Source: Burkholderiales bacterium
GTDB taxonomy: Bacteria > Pseudomonadota > Gammaproteobacteria > Burkholderiales > Burkholderiaceae_C
Length of the DNA stretch: 9,906 bases
Assembly (NCBI GenBank): GCA_947462175.1
Contig: CANHOE010000074.1
Coordinates: forward strand, 1-9,906
Direction of reading: 5' to 3'
The notes under the pieces were generated by a model. It was not told where the DNA came from, made no database searches, and worked only from the letters and a program-made list of their open reading frames with translations. Each line of letters starts with the position of its first letter. The first letter of the stretch is position 1. The translations under genes and the position numbers were made by a program. Positions 1 through 6,563 of the stretch are shown in pieces.

Positions 1-326
1 GCGAGCACGATGCCGGGCAATCCACCTCCGCTGCCCACATCGAGCACACGCAACGACCGGCTGGCGCGATCATCCGCGCCGCCCGTGGTCGAGCCCAGCT
101 GCCGCGCCATGGGTGCAACCACCGTCAGGCAGTCGGCCAAGTGCTGACGCAGCATGTCCTGCGGATCACGCACCGCCGTCAGGTTGTAAGTGCCGTTCCA
201 GCGCTGCAGCAGATCGAGGTAGCCCAGCAGGCTGTCGAAGACCTCCCGCACCACAGGCAGCCCCAGTTCGGCGATGACCTCGGTCAGTGGCCCACGCAGT
301 GGGTGAGCAGACAGCTCAGGCGGCAT
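1..326 (-). CDS. rsmG: 16S rRNA (guanine-N7) methyltransferase RsmG (GidB), N-terminal part
   Basis: RsmG uses S-adenosylmethionine to methylate N7 of a guanine in the 530 loop of 16S rRNA (G527 in E. coli). The gene is cut by the left edge, so only about 108 N-terminal residues are seen. Reading the minus strand from the ATG at 326 gives the family's signature WNGTYNLTAVRDPQDML, followed by the SAM-binding loop VLDVGSGGGLPGIVL at positions 3-47. The start lies inside the end of mnmG with an 11-bp overlap and has no clear Shine-Dalgarno sequence, which suggests translational coupling. The mnmG-rsmG order is common in bacteria and is often followed by parA-parB. Identification is firm; the C-terminal half cannot be judged. 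Confidence 0.95.
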   Translation of the reverse strand, partial: MPPELSAHPLRGPLTEVIAELGLPVVREVFDSLLGYLDLLQRWNGTYNLTAVRDPQDMLRQHLADCLTVVAPMARQLGSTTGGADDRASRSLRVLDVGSGGGLPGIVL

Positions 327-2298
327 GGGCCAGATCGGCGAACCCGGCAAACCGCCCTTTCTTCAGGTGTACCAACAGCAAGGACAAGGCCGCGGGCGTG
401 ACACCCGACATTCGTGAGGCCTGACCCAGGGTTTCTGGTCGATACCGGCTCAAGGTCTGACGCACCTCGAAGCTGAGGGCCGAGACCTGCGCATAGTCGA
501 GATCGGCTGGCAGCGTCAGATGCTCATAGCGCGCCAGACGCTCGACCTCGTCGTTCTGCTTGACGATGTAACCGGCGTACTTCGCGCTGATTTCAACCTG
601 CTCAATCACCGCGTCGGCCAGTGCCACACCCAGCTCAGCGCGCAAGGTTTCACGTGAAACCGCGGCGTCTGGACAAGCGATGGCGACCACGGCGCTCAGC
701 ACATCGTGATGGACCTCAGGGCGTCGCAGCAGGTCCATCAGGCTGTACTCATGCTCCAACGGCTTGCCCAGCAAGCGCTCCGCATCAACGGCTGGTAGCG
801 TTTGCGGCCGCACCCACGTGGCTTTCAAGCGCTGTGTTTCACGTGAAACCGCGTCGCGTTTCCGGCTGAAAGCCGCCCAACGGACATCATCGACCAGCCC
901 CAACCGCCGCCCGTGCTCGGTGAGCCGGGCATCGGCGTTGTCCTCGCGAAGCTGCAGCCGGAACTCGGCGCGGCTCGTGAACATGCGGTACGGCTCGGTC
1001 ACGCCCTTGGTGATCAGGTCGTCGACCAGCACGCCGAGATAGGCTTCGTCGCGGCCAGGCGTCCAGGCGGGTAGATCGCGAACCTGCAGGGCTGCATTCA
1101 GCCCCGCGAACAAGCCCTGTGCGGCCGCTTCCTCGTAGCCAGTGGTGCCATTGATCTGCCCCGCGAAGAACAGGCCGCGGATCGACTTGGTCTCGAAGCT
1201 GGCCTTCAGCGCGCGCGGGTCGAAGTAGTCATACTCGATCGCATAACCCGGCCGCAAGATGTGCGCCTGTTCCAGGCCCACCATCGAATGCACGGCCGCG
1301 AGCTGGATGTCGAACGGCAGCGAGGTTGAAATGCCGTTCGGGTAAAACTCGTGCGTCGTCAGTCCTTCGGGCTCCAGATAGATCTGATGCGAGGTTTTGC
1401 CGGCGAAGCGATTGACCTTGTCTTCGATACTCGGGCAGTAGCGAGGCCCGACGCCCTCGATCACGCCCGTGAACATCGGGCTGCGGTCGAAGCCCGAGCG
1501 AATGATCTCGTGTGTGCGCTCGTTGGTGTGCGTGATCCAGCACGGCACCTGTTGCGGATGCTGCGATGCATCACCCAGGTAGCTGAACACAGGCATCGGC
1601 GTTTCAGGCGCCGTGCCATCGACCCCCGGAACGCCGTCACCGTGCTGCGGCGTCAGCCGGCTGAAGTCGATGCTTCTGCCATCGATGCGAGGCGGGGTGC
1701 CGGTTTTCAGGCGGCCTTGCGGCAGCTTCAACTCCTTCAACCGCGACGACAAAGTGATCGCCGGCGGATCCCCCGCGCGGCCTGCGGCGTGGTTGTCGAG
1801 GCCCACATGCACCTTGCCGTTCAGGAACGTTCCAGCCGTCAACACCACCGCGCGAGACTTGAAGCGAACGCCCACTTGCGTCACGACGCCTGCAACGGCC
1901 TCGCCTTCAACAATCAGATCATCGCAGGCGCCTTGAAACAGGTGCAGGTTCGGCTGGTTCTCCAGCCGACGCCGAATGGCTGCCCGGTACAGCACGCGAT
2001 CGGCCTGGGCGCGGGTCGCGCGCACCGCGGGCCCCTTCGATCCATTGAGTATGCGGAACTGGATGCCCGCCTCGTCGGTGGCTGCGGCCATCGCGCCGCC
2101 CAGCGCATCGATCTCCTTGACCAGATGCCCTTTGCCGATGCCACCGATCGACGGATTGCAGCTCATCTGGCCCAGCGTCTCGATGTTGTGCGTCAGCAGC
2201 AGCGTGGCGCATCCGAGCCGAGCCGAGGCCAATGCCGCCTCGGTGCCGGCATGGCCGCCACCGATCACAATGACGTCGAAGACTTGGGGGAACCACAT
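316..2298 (-). CDS. mnmG: tRNA uridine-5-carboxymethylaminomethyl modification enzyme MnmG (GidA)
   Basis: MnmG is the FAD-dependent partner of the GTPase MnmE. Together they build the cmnm5 (or nm5) group on the wobble uridine U34 of certain tRNAs in the cytosol. The 660-residue product is of normal family length. The N-terminal dinucleotide-binding motif GGGHAGTEAA is at residues 13-22, followed by LGQMSCNPSIGGIGKGH with Cys47. The motif KTGTPPRIDGRSIDF is near 198-212, the conserved VPCWITHTNERTH with Cys253 near 251-263, and GQINGTTGYEEAAAQG at 380-395. The C-terminal part holds the MnmE/tRNA-binding helical region. The ATG at 2298 is preceded by AGG about seven bases upstream. Two VSRET pentapeptides (484-488 and 547-551) are encoded by parS-like DNA palindromes embedded in the gene. 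It heads an operon with rsmG. Confidence 0.97.
   Translation of the reverse strand: MWFPQVFDVIVIGGGHAGTEAALASARLGCATLLLTHNIETLGQMSCNPSIGGIGKGHLVKEIDALGGAMAAATDEAGIQFRILNGSKGPAVRATRAQADRVLYRAAIRRRLENQPNLHLFQGACDDLIVEGEAVAGVVTQVGVRFKSRAVVLTAGTFLNGKVHVGLDNHAAGRAGDPPAITLSSRLKELKLPQGRLKTGTPPRIDGRSIDFSRLTPQHGDGVPGVDGTAPETPMPVFSYLGDASQHPQQVPCWITHTNERTHEIIRSGFDRSPMFTGVIEGVGPRYCPSIEDKVNRFAGKTSHQIYLEPEGLTTHEFYPNGISTSLPFDIQLAAVHSMVGLEQAHILRPGYAIEYDYFDPRALKASFETKSIRGLFFAGQINGTTGYEEAAAQGLFAGLNAALQVRDLPAWTPGRDEAYLGVLVDDLITKGVTEPYRMFTSRAEFRLQLREDNADARLTEHGRRLGLVDDVRWAAFSRKRDAVSRETQRLKATWVRPQTLPAVDAERLLGKPLEHEYSLMDLLRRPEVHHDVLSAVVAIACPDAAVSRETLRAELGVALADAVIEQVEISAKYAGYIVKQNDEVERLARYEHLTLPADLDYAQVSALSFEVRQTLSRYRPETLGQASRMSGVTPAALSLLLVHLKKGRFAGFADLAHAA
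646..661. other. parS: parS-type ParB binding site inside mnmG
   Basis: The 16-bp sequence GGTTTCACGTGAAACC is a perfect palindrome and carries the GTTTCACGTGAAAC core of the bacterial parS consensus TGTTTCACGTGAAACA. ParB clamps load at such sites and drive origin segregation. It sits in the 3' part of mnmG, where it encodes VSRET (residues 547-551). The position next to rsmG, commonly followed by parA-parB, fits. No binding data are available here. Confidence 0.85.
835..850. other. parS: second parS-type ParB binding site inside mnmG
   Basis: TGTTTCACGTGAAACC matches the parS consensus TGTTTCACGTGAAACA at 15 of 16 positions and contains the 14-bp palindromic core. It lies about 190 bp from the other site and also encodes VSRET in MnmG (residues 484-488). 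Two copies so close together are very unlikely by chance in GC-rich coding DNA. Confidence 0.87.
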
Positions 2299-2327
2299 GG
2301 TGCTGCCTGTTTTTTGAGCAATCCGCG

Positions 2328-2356
2328 ATTGTAGGGAGCACCCCGCGCGAAGTCAC
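2328..2356 (-). promoter_or_regulatory. Putative sigma-70 promoter of mnmG
   Basis: On the minus strand a -10-like TACAAT (2333-2328) is preceded by a 17-bp spacer and a partial -35, GTGACT (2356-2351, TGAC core). Transcription would start near 2321, leaving a leader of about 22 nt before the mnmG ATG at 2298. The call rests on motif fit only. The remaining bases up to the divergent gene at 2392 show no other clear signal. Confidence 0.5.
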
Positions 2357-2391
2357 CCTGCTGCCAGCACGCCTTGGCCATCCAATCAACC

Positions 2392-2742
2392 ATGCCACGC
2401 TCTGACACCGTTTCCGATGGCGAGTCTCTGCCGGCTGCGACGCTGGCGATCTGTCGACCCGGTTGCGGCGCCTGTTGCACCGCGCCGTCGATTTCCAGCC
2501 CGATTCCTGGCATGCCCTTCATCGATGGTCTTGGCAAAGCCGCAGGCGTTGCATGTGTCCAGTTGACCGCCGACATGCGCTGCGCGCTGTTCGGTCTGCC
2601 GCAGCGGCCGGCGGTGTGCGCGTCGCTGAAACCGAGTGCCGAGATGTGCGGCGAAACGCGAGACCAGGCCATCGCGTGGCTCACCAAGCTCGATGGGGAC
2701 ACCGCACCGCAGGGAGTACGCAACATTCGTCGCGCAGACTGA
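2392..2742 (+). CDS. YkgJ-type cysteine cluster protein (putative metal-binding)
   Basis: A 116-residue cytosolic protein with eight cysteines. The motif CRPGCGACCTAPSISSPIPG lies at residues 21-40, and further cysteines follow at 55, 64, 76 and 86 (in FGLPQRPAVCASLKPSAEMC). This pattern is typical of the YkgJ / Fe-S oxidoreductase-like family, thought to bind zinc or an iron-sulfur cluster; the biochemical role is unknown. The ATG at 2392 is chosen because the longer frame begins only with a TTG at 2374; neither start has a convincing Shine-Dalgarno sequence. The gene is divergent from mnmG (93 bp apart) and converges on the ABC exporter with only 13 bp between stop codons and no visible terminator. 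Family assignment is strong, function is open. Confidence 0.88.
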   Translation: MPRSDTVSDGESLPAATLAICRPGCGACCTAPSISSPIPGMPFIDGLGKAAGVACVQLTADMRCALFGLPQRPAVCASLKPSAEMCGETRDQAIAWLTKLDGDTAPQGVRNIRRAD

Positions 2743-2755
2743 GCGGATCGCGCCC

Positions 2756-4924
2756 TCAGCGGCCGATCGCCCCGCTCGCAGGCACGCTGCGCAGGTCCTG
2801 AGCCACCCGCCCCTCGTGGAGAACGATCACGCGGCCCGCGGTGGCGATCGTCTCCGGCCGGTGCGCCACGATGACGCGAGTCAGATCCAGCTGGCGAACC
2901 GCCTGGTTGACGAGCCGCTCGCGGTCGACATCGAGCGCGCTCGTGGCCTCGTCCAAAAACAGGATGCGCGGCCGCTTGTACAGCGCGCGCGCCAGCAGGA
3001 TGCGCTGCTTCTGGCCGCCCGACACGCTGGTGCCCATGTCGCCGATCAGCGTGCGGAAGCCCATCGGCATCGCCTCGATTTCCTCGTACACGGCGGCAAG
3101 GCGGGCGCATTCCTCGACCCAGGTGTTGTCCGGTGCCGCGTCGAAGAAGCTGATGTTGTCGACGATCGATCCGGCAAAGAGCTGATCGTCTTGCATCACC
3201 GTGCCGATCATGTCGCGCCAGGCGCGCGCGCCGAGCCGCGCCAAAGGCAGACCACCCACACGCACCTCGCCAGCCTGCGCCTCCAACGTGCCCAGCATCA
3301 GCTTCAGCAGCGTGGTCTTGCCACAGCCCGAAGGCCCGGCAATCGCGACCGATTCACCCGGCTCGATGGTCACGCTCAGCCCGTCGATCACCCAGGGCTC
3401 ACCGTCCGAGTAGCGGAAGCGAATGCCGCTGAGTTCGATCTGCGCGCCGACCTTGTCGACATCGACCGAGGCAGCCACGTCGGCCTCGGGTGCAGTCAGC
3501 ACGATGTCGGCCAGACGCTCGCCCTGCAGCTTCAGCATCCGCAGCTCGACCAGCTTGTCGATCAAGCCACTGACGCGCAACGCGAACTGCTCCTTGTAGG
3601 CAAAGAACGCGAACAGCATGCCGACCGAGAAGCTGCGGTCCAGCACCAGCAAGGCGCCGACCCAGATCACTGCCACCCGCTCCAGCCCGAACAACAGCTT
3701 GTGCGACACCGCAAAGGTCAGGTCGAGCTTGCGCATCACGATGTGGGCATTCAGCGCATCGACCGCGCGGTTCATGTACTGGCCCTGCCGTTCCTCCTGG
3801 CGGTTGAACAGCTTGATCGATTGCACGCCACGCAGCGACTCCAAGAAGTGAGTGGACACTTTTGCGTTGTGGACTATGGATTCTTCTGTCGCATCCCGCA
3901 GCGGGCGAAAGAACGCCCAGCGCAGCAGCGCGTACAGGCCCACCGCCGTCAGCGCGATCAGCGTCAGCTTCACGCTGTAGAACGCCATCATGGCGAACGT
4001 CAGCACGACCAGCAGCCCGTCAAGCACCACCTCGATGAAGCTGGTGGTCAGCGTCTGCTGAATCTGCTGTACCGCACCGAAGCGGGACATCACATCGCCG
4101 GTGTGGCGCTTCTCGAACCACGCCACCGGCAGCCGCATGAGGTGCGCAAACACGTTCGACAACCATTGCAGGTTCAACGTGGCCGACAAGTACAGCACCG
4201 CCCACGACCGGATAGCACCGGTCGCGACCTGCACCAGCACCAGCAGGGTGAAACCCAGCCCGAGCGTGACGAGCAGGTCGCGGTCCGCGCTGACCAGTAC
4301 GCTGTCGACGACCCACTGCATAAAGAACGGCGACAGCAGCATGAACAGCTCGAGCGCCAGTGCCAACACCATGATCTGGAACAGCGAGCGCTTCAGGCCG
4401 CTGACCCCGCCCAGCAGCTGCCGCACCGTCACCGACTGCCGCTCGACACGCGGCCGGAACTCGGGCGTGGGCGTCAGCTCGAGCACCACGCCGGTGAAGT
4501 GCTTAGACACTTCGGCCATCGACAGCCGCCGAATGCCGCGCGCCGGATCGTGCAGCACCGCCTTGCCACCTCGAAGGGCGACCAGCACGACGAAGTGGTT
4601 CAGGTCCCAGTGCAGCACACAGGGCAGCTGCAACTGCGGCAGGTGTTCGAGCTCGGCTCGCAGAGCGCGCGGCGTCAGCTGCAACTGGCCCGCGATGCGC
4701 GTCAGGTCGACCATCGTGGCCCCCTTCAGCGACAGCGAGAAACGCTTGCGCAAGGTCGGCAGGTCAGTCTTCAGGCCATGGTGAGTGGCCAGCATGGCCA
4801 GGCATGCAAGGCCACATTCGGCCTCTTCGGTCTGCAGCAGCATGGGCACACGCGACTTGCCCCACCCCAAGCGCAGGGCCGACAAGGCGGCCGCGCCGAA
4901 CCCAGGCTCCTCGGAGCGGGTCAC
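2756..4924 (-). CDS. Peptidase-containing ABC exporter (C39 peptidase, PCAT) for double-glycine leader peptides
   Basis: This inner-membrane ABC exporter should cut leader peptides after Gly-Gly and pump the released peptide out. From the GTG at 4924 it has 722 residues. The N-terminal C39 domain carries oxyanion Gln31 and catalytic Cys37 (LLQTEEAECGLACL), His110 (DLNHFVVL) and Asp126 (HDPARG), so the protease looks active. The membrane domain spans roughly 180-445. The ATPase domain has Walker A GPSGCGKTT (530-538), signature SGGQKQR, Walker B RILFLDEATSALD (653 onward) and H-loop His688 (VIVAHRPET). The chosen GTG overlaps the hlyD stop codon as GTGA; an upstream GTG at 4963 would add 13 residues. 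It is the last gene of the peptide-hlyD-exporter run, and the adjacent GG-leader peptide is the obvious substrate. HlyB/CvaB-like haemolysin exporters are unlikely because their C39-like domain lacks the catalytic Cys. Confidence 0.93.
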   Translation of the reverse strand: MTRSEEPGFGAAALSALRLGWGKSRVPMLLQTEEAECGLACLAMLATHHGLKTDLPTLRKRFSLSLKGATMVDLTRIAGQLQLTPRALRAELEHLPQLQLPCVLHWDLNHFVVLVALRGGKAVLHDPARGIRRLSMAEVSKHFTGVVLELTPTPEFRPRVERQSVTVRQLLGGVSGLKRSLFQIMVLALALELFMLLSPFFMQWVVDSVLVSADRDLLVTLGLGFTLLVLVQVATGAIRSWAVLYLSATLNLQWLSNVFAHLMRLPVAWFEKRHTGDVMSRFGAVQQIQQTLTTSFIEVVLDGLLVVLTFAMMAFYSVKLTLIALTAVGLYALLRWAFFRPLRDATEESIVHNAKVSTHFLESLRGVQSIKLFNRQEERQGQYMNRAVDALNAHIVMRKLDLTFAVSHKLLFGLERVAVIWVGALLVLDRSFSVGMLFAFFAYKEQFALRVSGLIDKLVELRMLKLQGERLADIVLTAPEADVAASVDVDKVGAQIELSGIRFRYSDGEPWVIDGLSVTIEPGESVAIAGPSGCGKTTLLKLMLGTLEAQAGEVRVGGLPLARLGARAWRDMIGTVMQDDQLFAGSIVDNISFFDAAPDNTWVEECARLAAVYEEIEAMPMGFRTLIGDMGTSVSGGQKQRILLARALYKRPRILFLDEATSALDVDRERLVNQAVRQLDLTRVIVAHRPETIATAGRVIVLHEGRVAQDLRSVPASGAIGR

Positions 4925-6207
4925 AGTCGGCCCGTGACACTCAACAGGGGCTCGAAGATCCACTCGATCAGCCGACGGCGATCGAGCAATACATCGGCCT
5001 CGAGCTGCATGCCGGCGACCAGGGGCTGCGCAACACCATAGGCTTGGACCGTTTGCTCATCGAGTGCCACGGTGATGCGGTAGAGCGGCTCAGCGGCTGG
5101 CGCGGCGCCATCCGCACTGGCACCGGGAAAGGCGCCAGCCGACAGCGGCAGACTTGCCAGCTCAGCAGCCTGCAAGGGCGTGCGCGACACCTGCAGCACT
5201 TGCCCCGGGTGATGACCGAACTTCTGGTACGGGAACGCCTGGTAGCGCAACTGCACCGCCTGCGCAGGCCGCAGAAAGCCGACCGCACTGGACGGGGCGA
5301 ACAACTGCGCCTGCATCTTCGCGCCCTCAGGCAAAAGGCTGGCCAACGCAGCGGTCGGGGTGACGCTGTCTCCGGGCGCAGCGAGTACCGCAGTCACCAC
5401 GCCGGCGCGCGGCGCGCGCACGACGATGCGCTGCAAGGCACCGCTCTCGGCGGACGCCTGCGTCAGCTCGGCGAGGCTGCGTTCAATGCCGCCGCGCTGC
5501 GACTGGGCCTGCAAGCCACGCTCCTGCCGCTGCGCTTCCAGCACGCCGATTTCACGCTGATGTGCCAGCCGCTGGCGCTCCAGTGCTTGCGCCTGCGCAC
5601 GCACCCCGAGGATGTCCTCGGCCTTCGCCTGAACATGCGCGCCAGAGACAAAGTTGTCAGCTTGCAAGGATTGGAGTTGGGCCAGCGCCTTTTGCGCCAG
5701 CGCCAACCGTTCCTGCTGCAGTTCGCCCTCGGCGTCCATCTGATTCAGTTCGCGGCGCATGGCGGCGATCTGTTGCGACAAGGCAGCCACCTGCTCTTGC
5801 TCAAGACGCTGACTCTGCCGACTGGCCTCTTGCAGGCTGCGCGTGCGCGCATCGATGCTGCCTTGTACGGCGGCTTGCGCGTCGCCAGAAGCGGTGGATC
5901 GGTCAACCGAAATGACGAACAAGATGTCGCCAGACTGAACCGAATCGCCTTCGGCAACACGCCGCTCGACGACAGTGCCGGCCTGCGGCGAGGGAAGGCG
6001 AAGCACGCCCTGGTCGGGGACCAGGACACCCATCACGTGGGCCTTGCGCGTGTACTCCCCGTGGAAAAGGAACCACCCCGTCGCCAATGCGGCGGCCGCA
6101 ACCAGTCCCGTCAAGACCGAAAACGACACTGGCCGGACCAGTTGAATCCGGCCCAGCCAGGTGTTCCTGCGGTGCTCCAAGGCCTCAATGCGAAACAGAT
6201 CACGCAT
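4921..6207 (-). CDS. HlyD/CvaA-type periplasmic adaptor (membrane fusion protein) of a type I secretion system
   Basis: The 428-residue protein would bridge the inner-membrane exporter and an outer-membrane channel. It begins MRDLFRIEALEHRRNTWLGR, a start typical of CvaA-like adaptors. One transmembrane segment lies at about 28-49, then a first lipoyl half (about 68-100, GTVVERRVAEGDSVQSGDIL). A long glutamine- and alanine-rich coiled coil follows (about 108-258), then the second lipoyl half (RAPRAGVVTAVLAAPGDSV, 264-282) and a beta-barrel region. The C-terminus is intact. The ATG at 6207 has no clear Shine-Dalgarno sequence. It lies 53 bp after the peptide gene and overlaps the exporter gene by 4 bp (GTGA). 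No TolC homologue is present here, so the outer-membrane partner must be encoded elsewhere. Confidence 0.93.
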   Translation of the reverse strand: MRDLFRIEALEHRRNTWLGRIQLVRPVSFSVLTGLVAAAALATGWFLFHGEYTRKAHVMGVLVPDQGVLRLPSPQAGTVVERRVAEGDSVQSGDILFVISVDRSTASGDAQAAVQGSIDARTRSLQEASRQSQRLEQEQVAALSQQIAAMRRELNQMDAEGELQQERLALAQKALAQLQSLQADNFVSGAHVQAKAEDILGVRAQAQALERQRLAHQREIGVLEAQRQERGLQAQSQRGGIERSLAELTQASAESGALQRIVVRAPRAGVVTAVLAAPGDSVTPTAALASLLPEGAKMQAQLFAPSSAVGFLRPAQAVQLRYQAFPYQKFGHHPGQVLQVSRTPLQAAELASLPLSAGAFPGASADGAAPAAEPLYRITVALDEQTVQAYGVAQPLVAGMQLEADVLLDRRRLIEWIFEPLLSVTGRL

Positions 6208-6248
6208 CGTCGCGAGTGTCGCCGCGAGCGCGGAGCCTTACCGCCAAT

Positions 6249-6271
6249 AAAAAACCATTGTTACCAACGGC
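6249..6271 (-). terminator. Hairpin plus T-tract at the end of the peptide gene (possible attenuator)
   Basis: The minus strand reads CCGTTG-GTAA-CAATGG followed at once by TTTTTTATT. The stem is six pairs, one of them G-U (a further G-U could extend it), closed by a GNRA-type GTAA loop that includes the TAA stop codon. This is the form of an intrinsic terminator, though the stem is short. Being between the peptide and hlyD, it would make partial termination likely, giving more peptide mRNA than exporter mRNA. Confidence 0.55.
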
Positions 6272-6425
6272 GGCCCGGAGCACCACCGCTGACTTCGCGC
6301 AACTCCTCGGATTTCAGCTCACGGGGACCATTCGCTGGCTCGCGACACCGCTTGCTTGCGATATCCGTCGTCTTGGCGACAGGGGCTTGGGGAAAGACGG
6401 GCGCGTTGAAAGGCAATTTCCGCAT
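6261..6425 (-). CDS. Small secreted peptide precursor with double-glycine leader
   Basis: A 54-residue precursor starting MRKLPFNAPVFPQAP and ending ELKSEELREVSGGAPGRRW. Residues 37-48 fit the classical double-glycine leader consensus LSxxELxxIxGG, with Leu at -12, Glu -8, Leu -7, Val -4 and Gly-Gly at -2/-1. Cleavage by the adjacent C39 exporter would leave only APGRRW. The ATG at 6425 is preferred over a GTG at 6458 because it has a strong AGGAG six bases upstream. Downstream lie hlyD and the exporter; upstream are a lux-box-like site and a LuxR gene. The leader before the consensus is rich in proline and lysine. It could be a signalling peptide, a tiny bacteriocin or a modified peptide; no modifying enzyme is seen. 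I do not recognise a named family. Gene reality is well supported by leader, ribosome site and context. Confidence 0.82.
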   Translation of the reverse strand: MRKLPFNAPVFPQAPVAKTTDIASKRCREPANGPRELKSEELREVSGGAPGRRW

Positions 6426-6431
6426 GTGAAA

Positions 6432-6436
6432 CTCCT
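6432..6436 (-). promoter_or_regulatory. Shine-Dalgarno sequence of the peptide gene
   Basis: AGGAG on the minus strand, six bases before the ATG at 6425. It is the best ribosome binding site in the window and decides the start of the GG-leader peptide; hlyD, the exporter and luxR have no site of this quality. Confidence 0.8.
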
Positions 6437-6452
6437 GAGAGGGATGGGCCGA

Positions 6453-6469
6453 ATGCACACCGTGTGCAT
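6453..6469. repeat. 17-bp perfect inverted repeat in the peptide gene leader
   Basis: ATGCACACCGTGTGCAT has two 8-bp arms around one central base. It lies 28-44 bp upstream of the peptide ATG, between the lux-box-like site and the Shine-Dalgarno. As RNA it could form a six-pair stem with a five-base loop at or near the 5' end of the transcript; as DNA it could be an operator for a second regulator. Confidence 0.7.
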
Positions 6470-6502
6470 GGGCGAATTCCAGCAGCTCCCTCGCCGTTTC
6501 AT

Positions 6503-6522
6503 AACTGTCAACTCTTACAGCT
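6503..6522 (-). promoter_or_regulatory. lux-box-like operator upstream of the peptide gene
   Basis: On the minus strand AGCTGTAAGAGTTGACAGTT has the CTG-N10-CAG architecture of LuxR-family operators and resembles the classical 20-bp lux box ACCTGTAGGATCGTACAGGT. It includes TTGACA (6511-6506), a perfect -35 hexamer pointing to the peptide gene, although no good -10 follows. The centre is about 87 bp before the peptide ATG. It shares 14 of 20 bases with the box at 7329-7348 when that one is read on the plus strand. Confidence 0.68.
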
Positions 6523-6563
6523 TGTGCTCTGCTCCACAGACGAGTACCTGTTCGCGCCGACCC

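Noticed and set aside
815..820. Further CACGTG hexamers (also at 6034 and 9725) as possible parS sites
   Set aside because: They lack the flanking GTTT/AAAC arms; only the two sites at 646 and 835 fit the consensus.
1351..2334. A 327-codon open frame on the plus strand opposite mnmG
   Set aside because: Arg/Ala/His-rich shadow of the strongly conserved mnmG frame.
2636..5041. An 801-codon open frame on the plus strand
   Set aside because: It lies opposite the C39 ABC exporter, is very rich in Gln, His and Arg, and has no domain. It is the antisense shadow typical of GC-rich genes.
4804..6429. A 541-codon open frame on the plus strand
   Set aside because: Opposite hlyD and the peptide gene, with low-complexity composition and no recognisable motif. 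The minus-strand HlyD reading is clear.
6314..6511. Alternative 65-codon frame starting just after the lux-box-like site
   Set aside because: It overlaps the GG-leader peptide out of frame, has no ribosome binding site and no recognisable motif.
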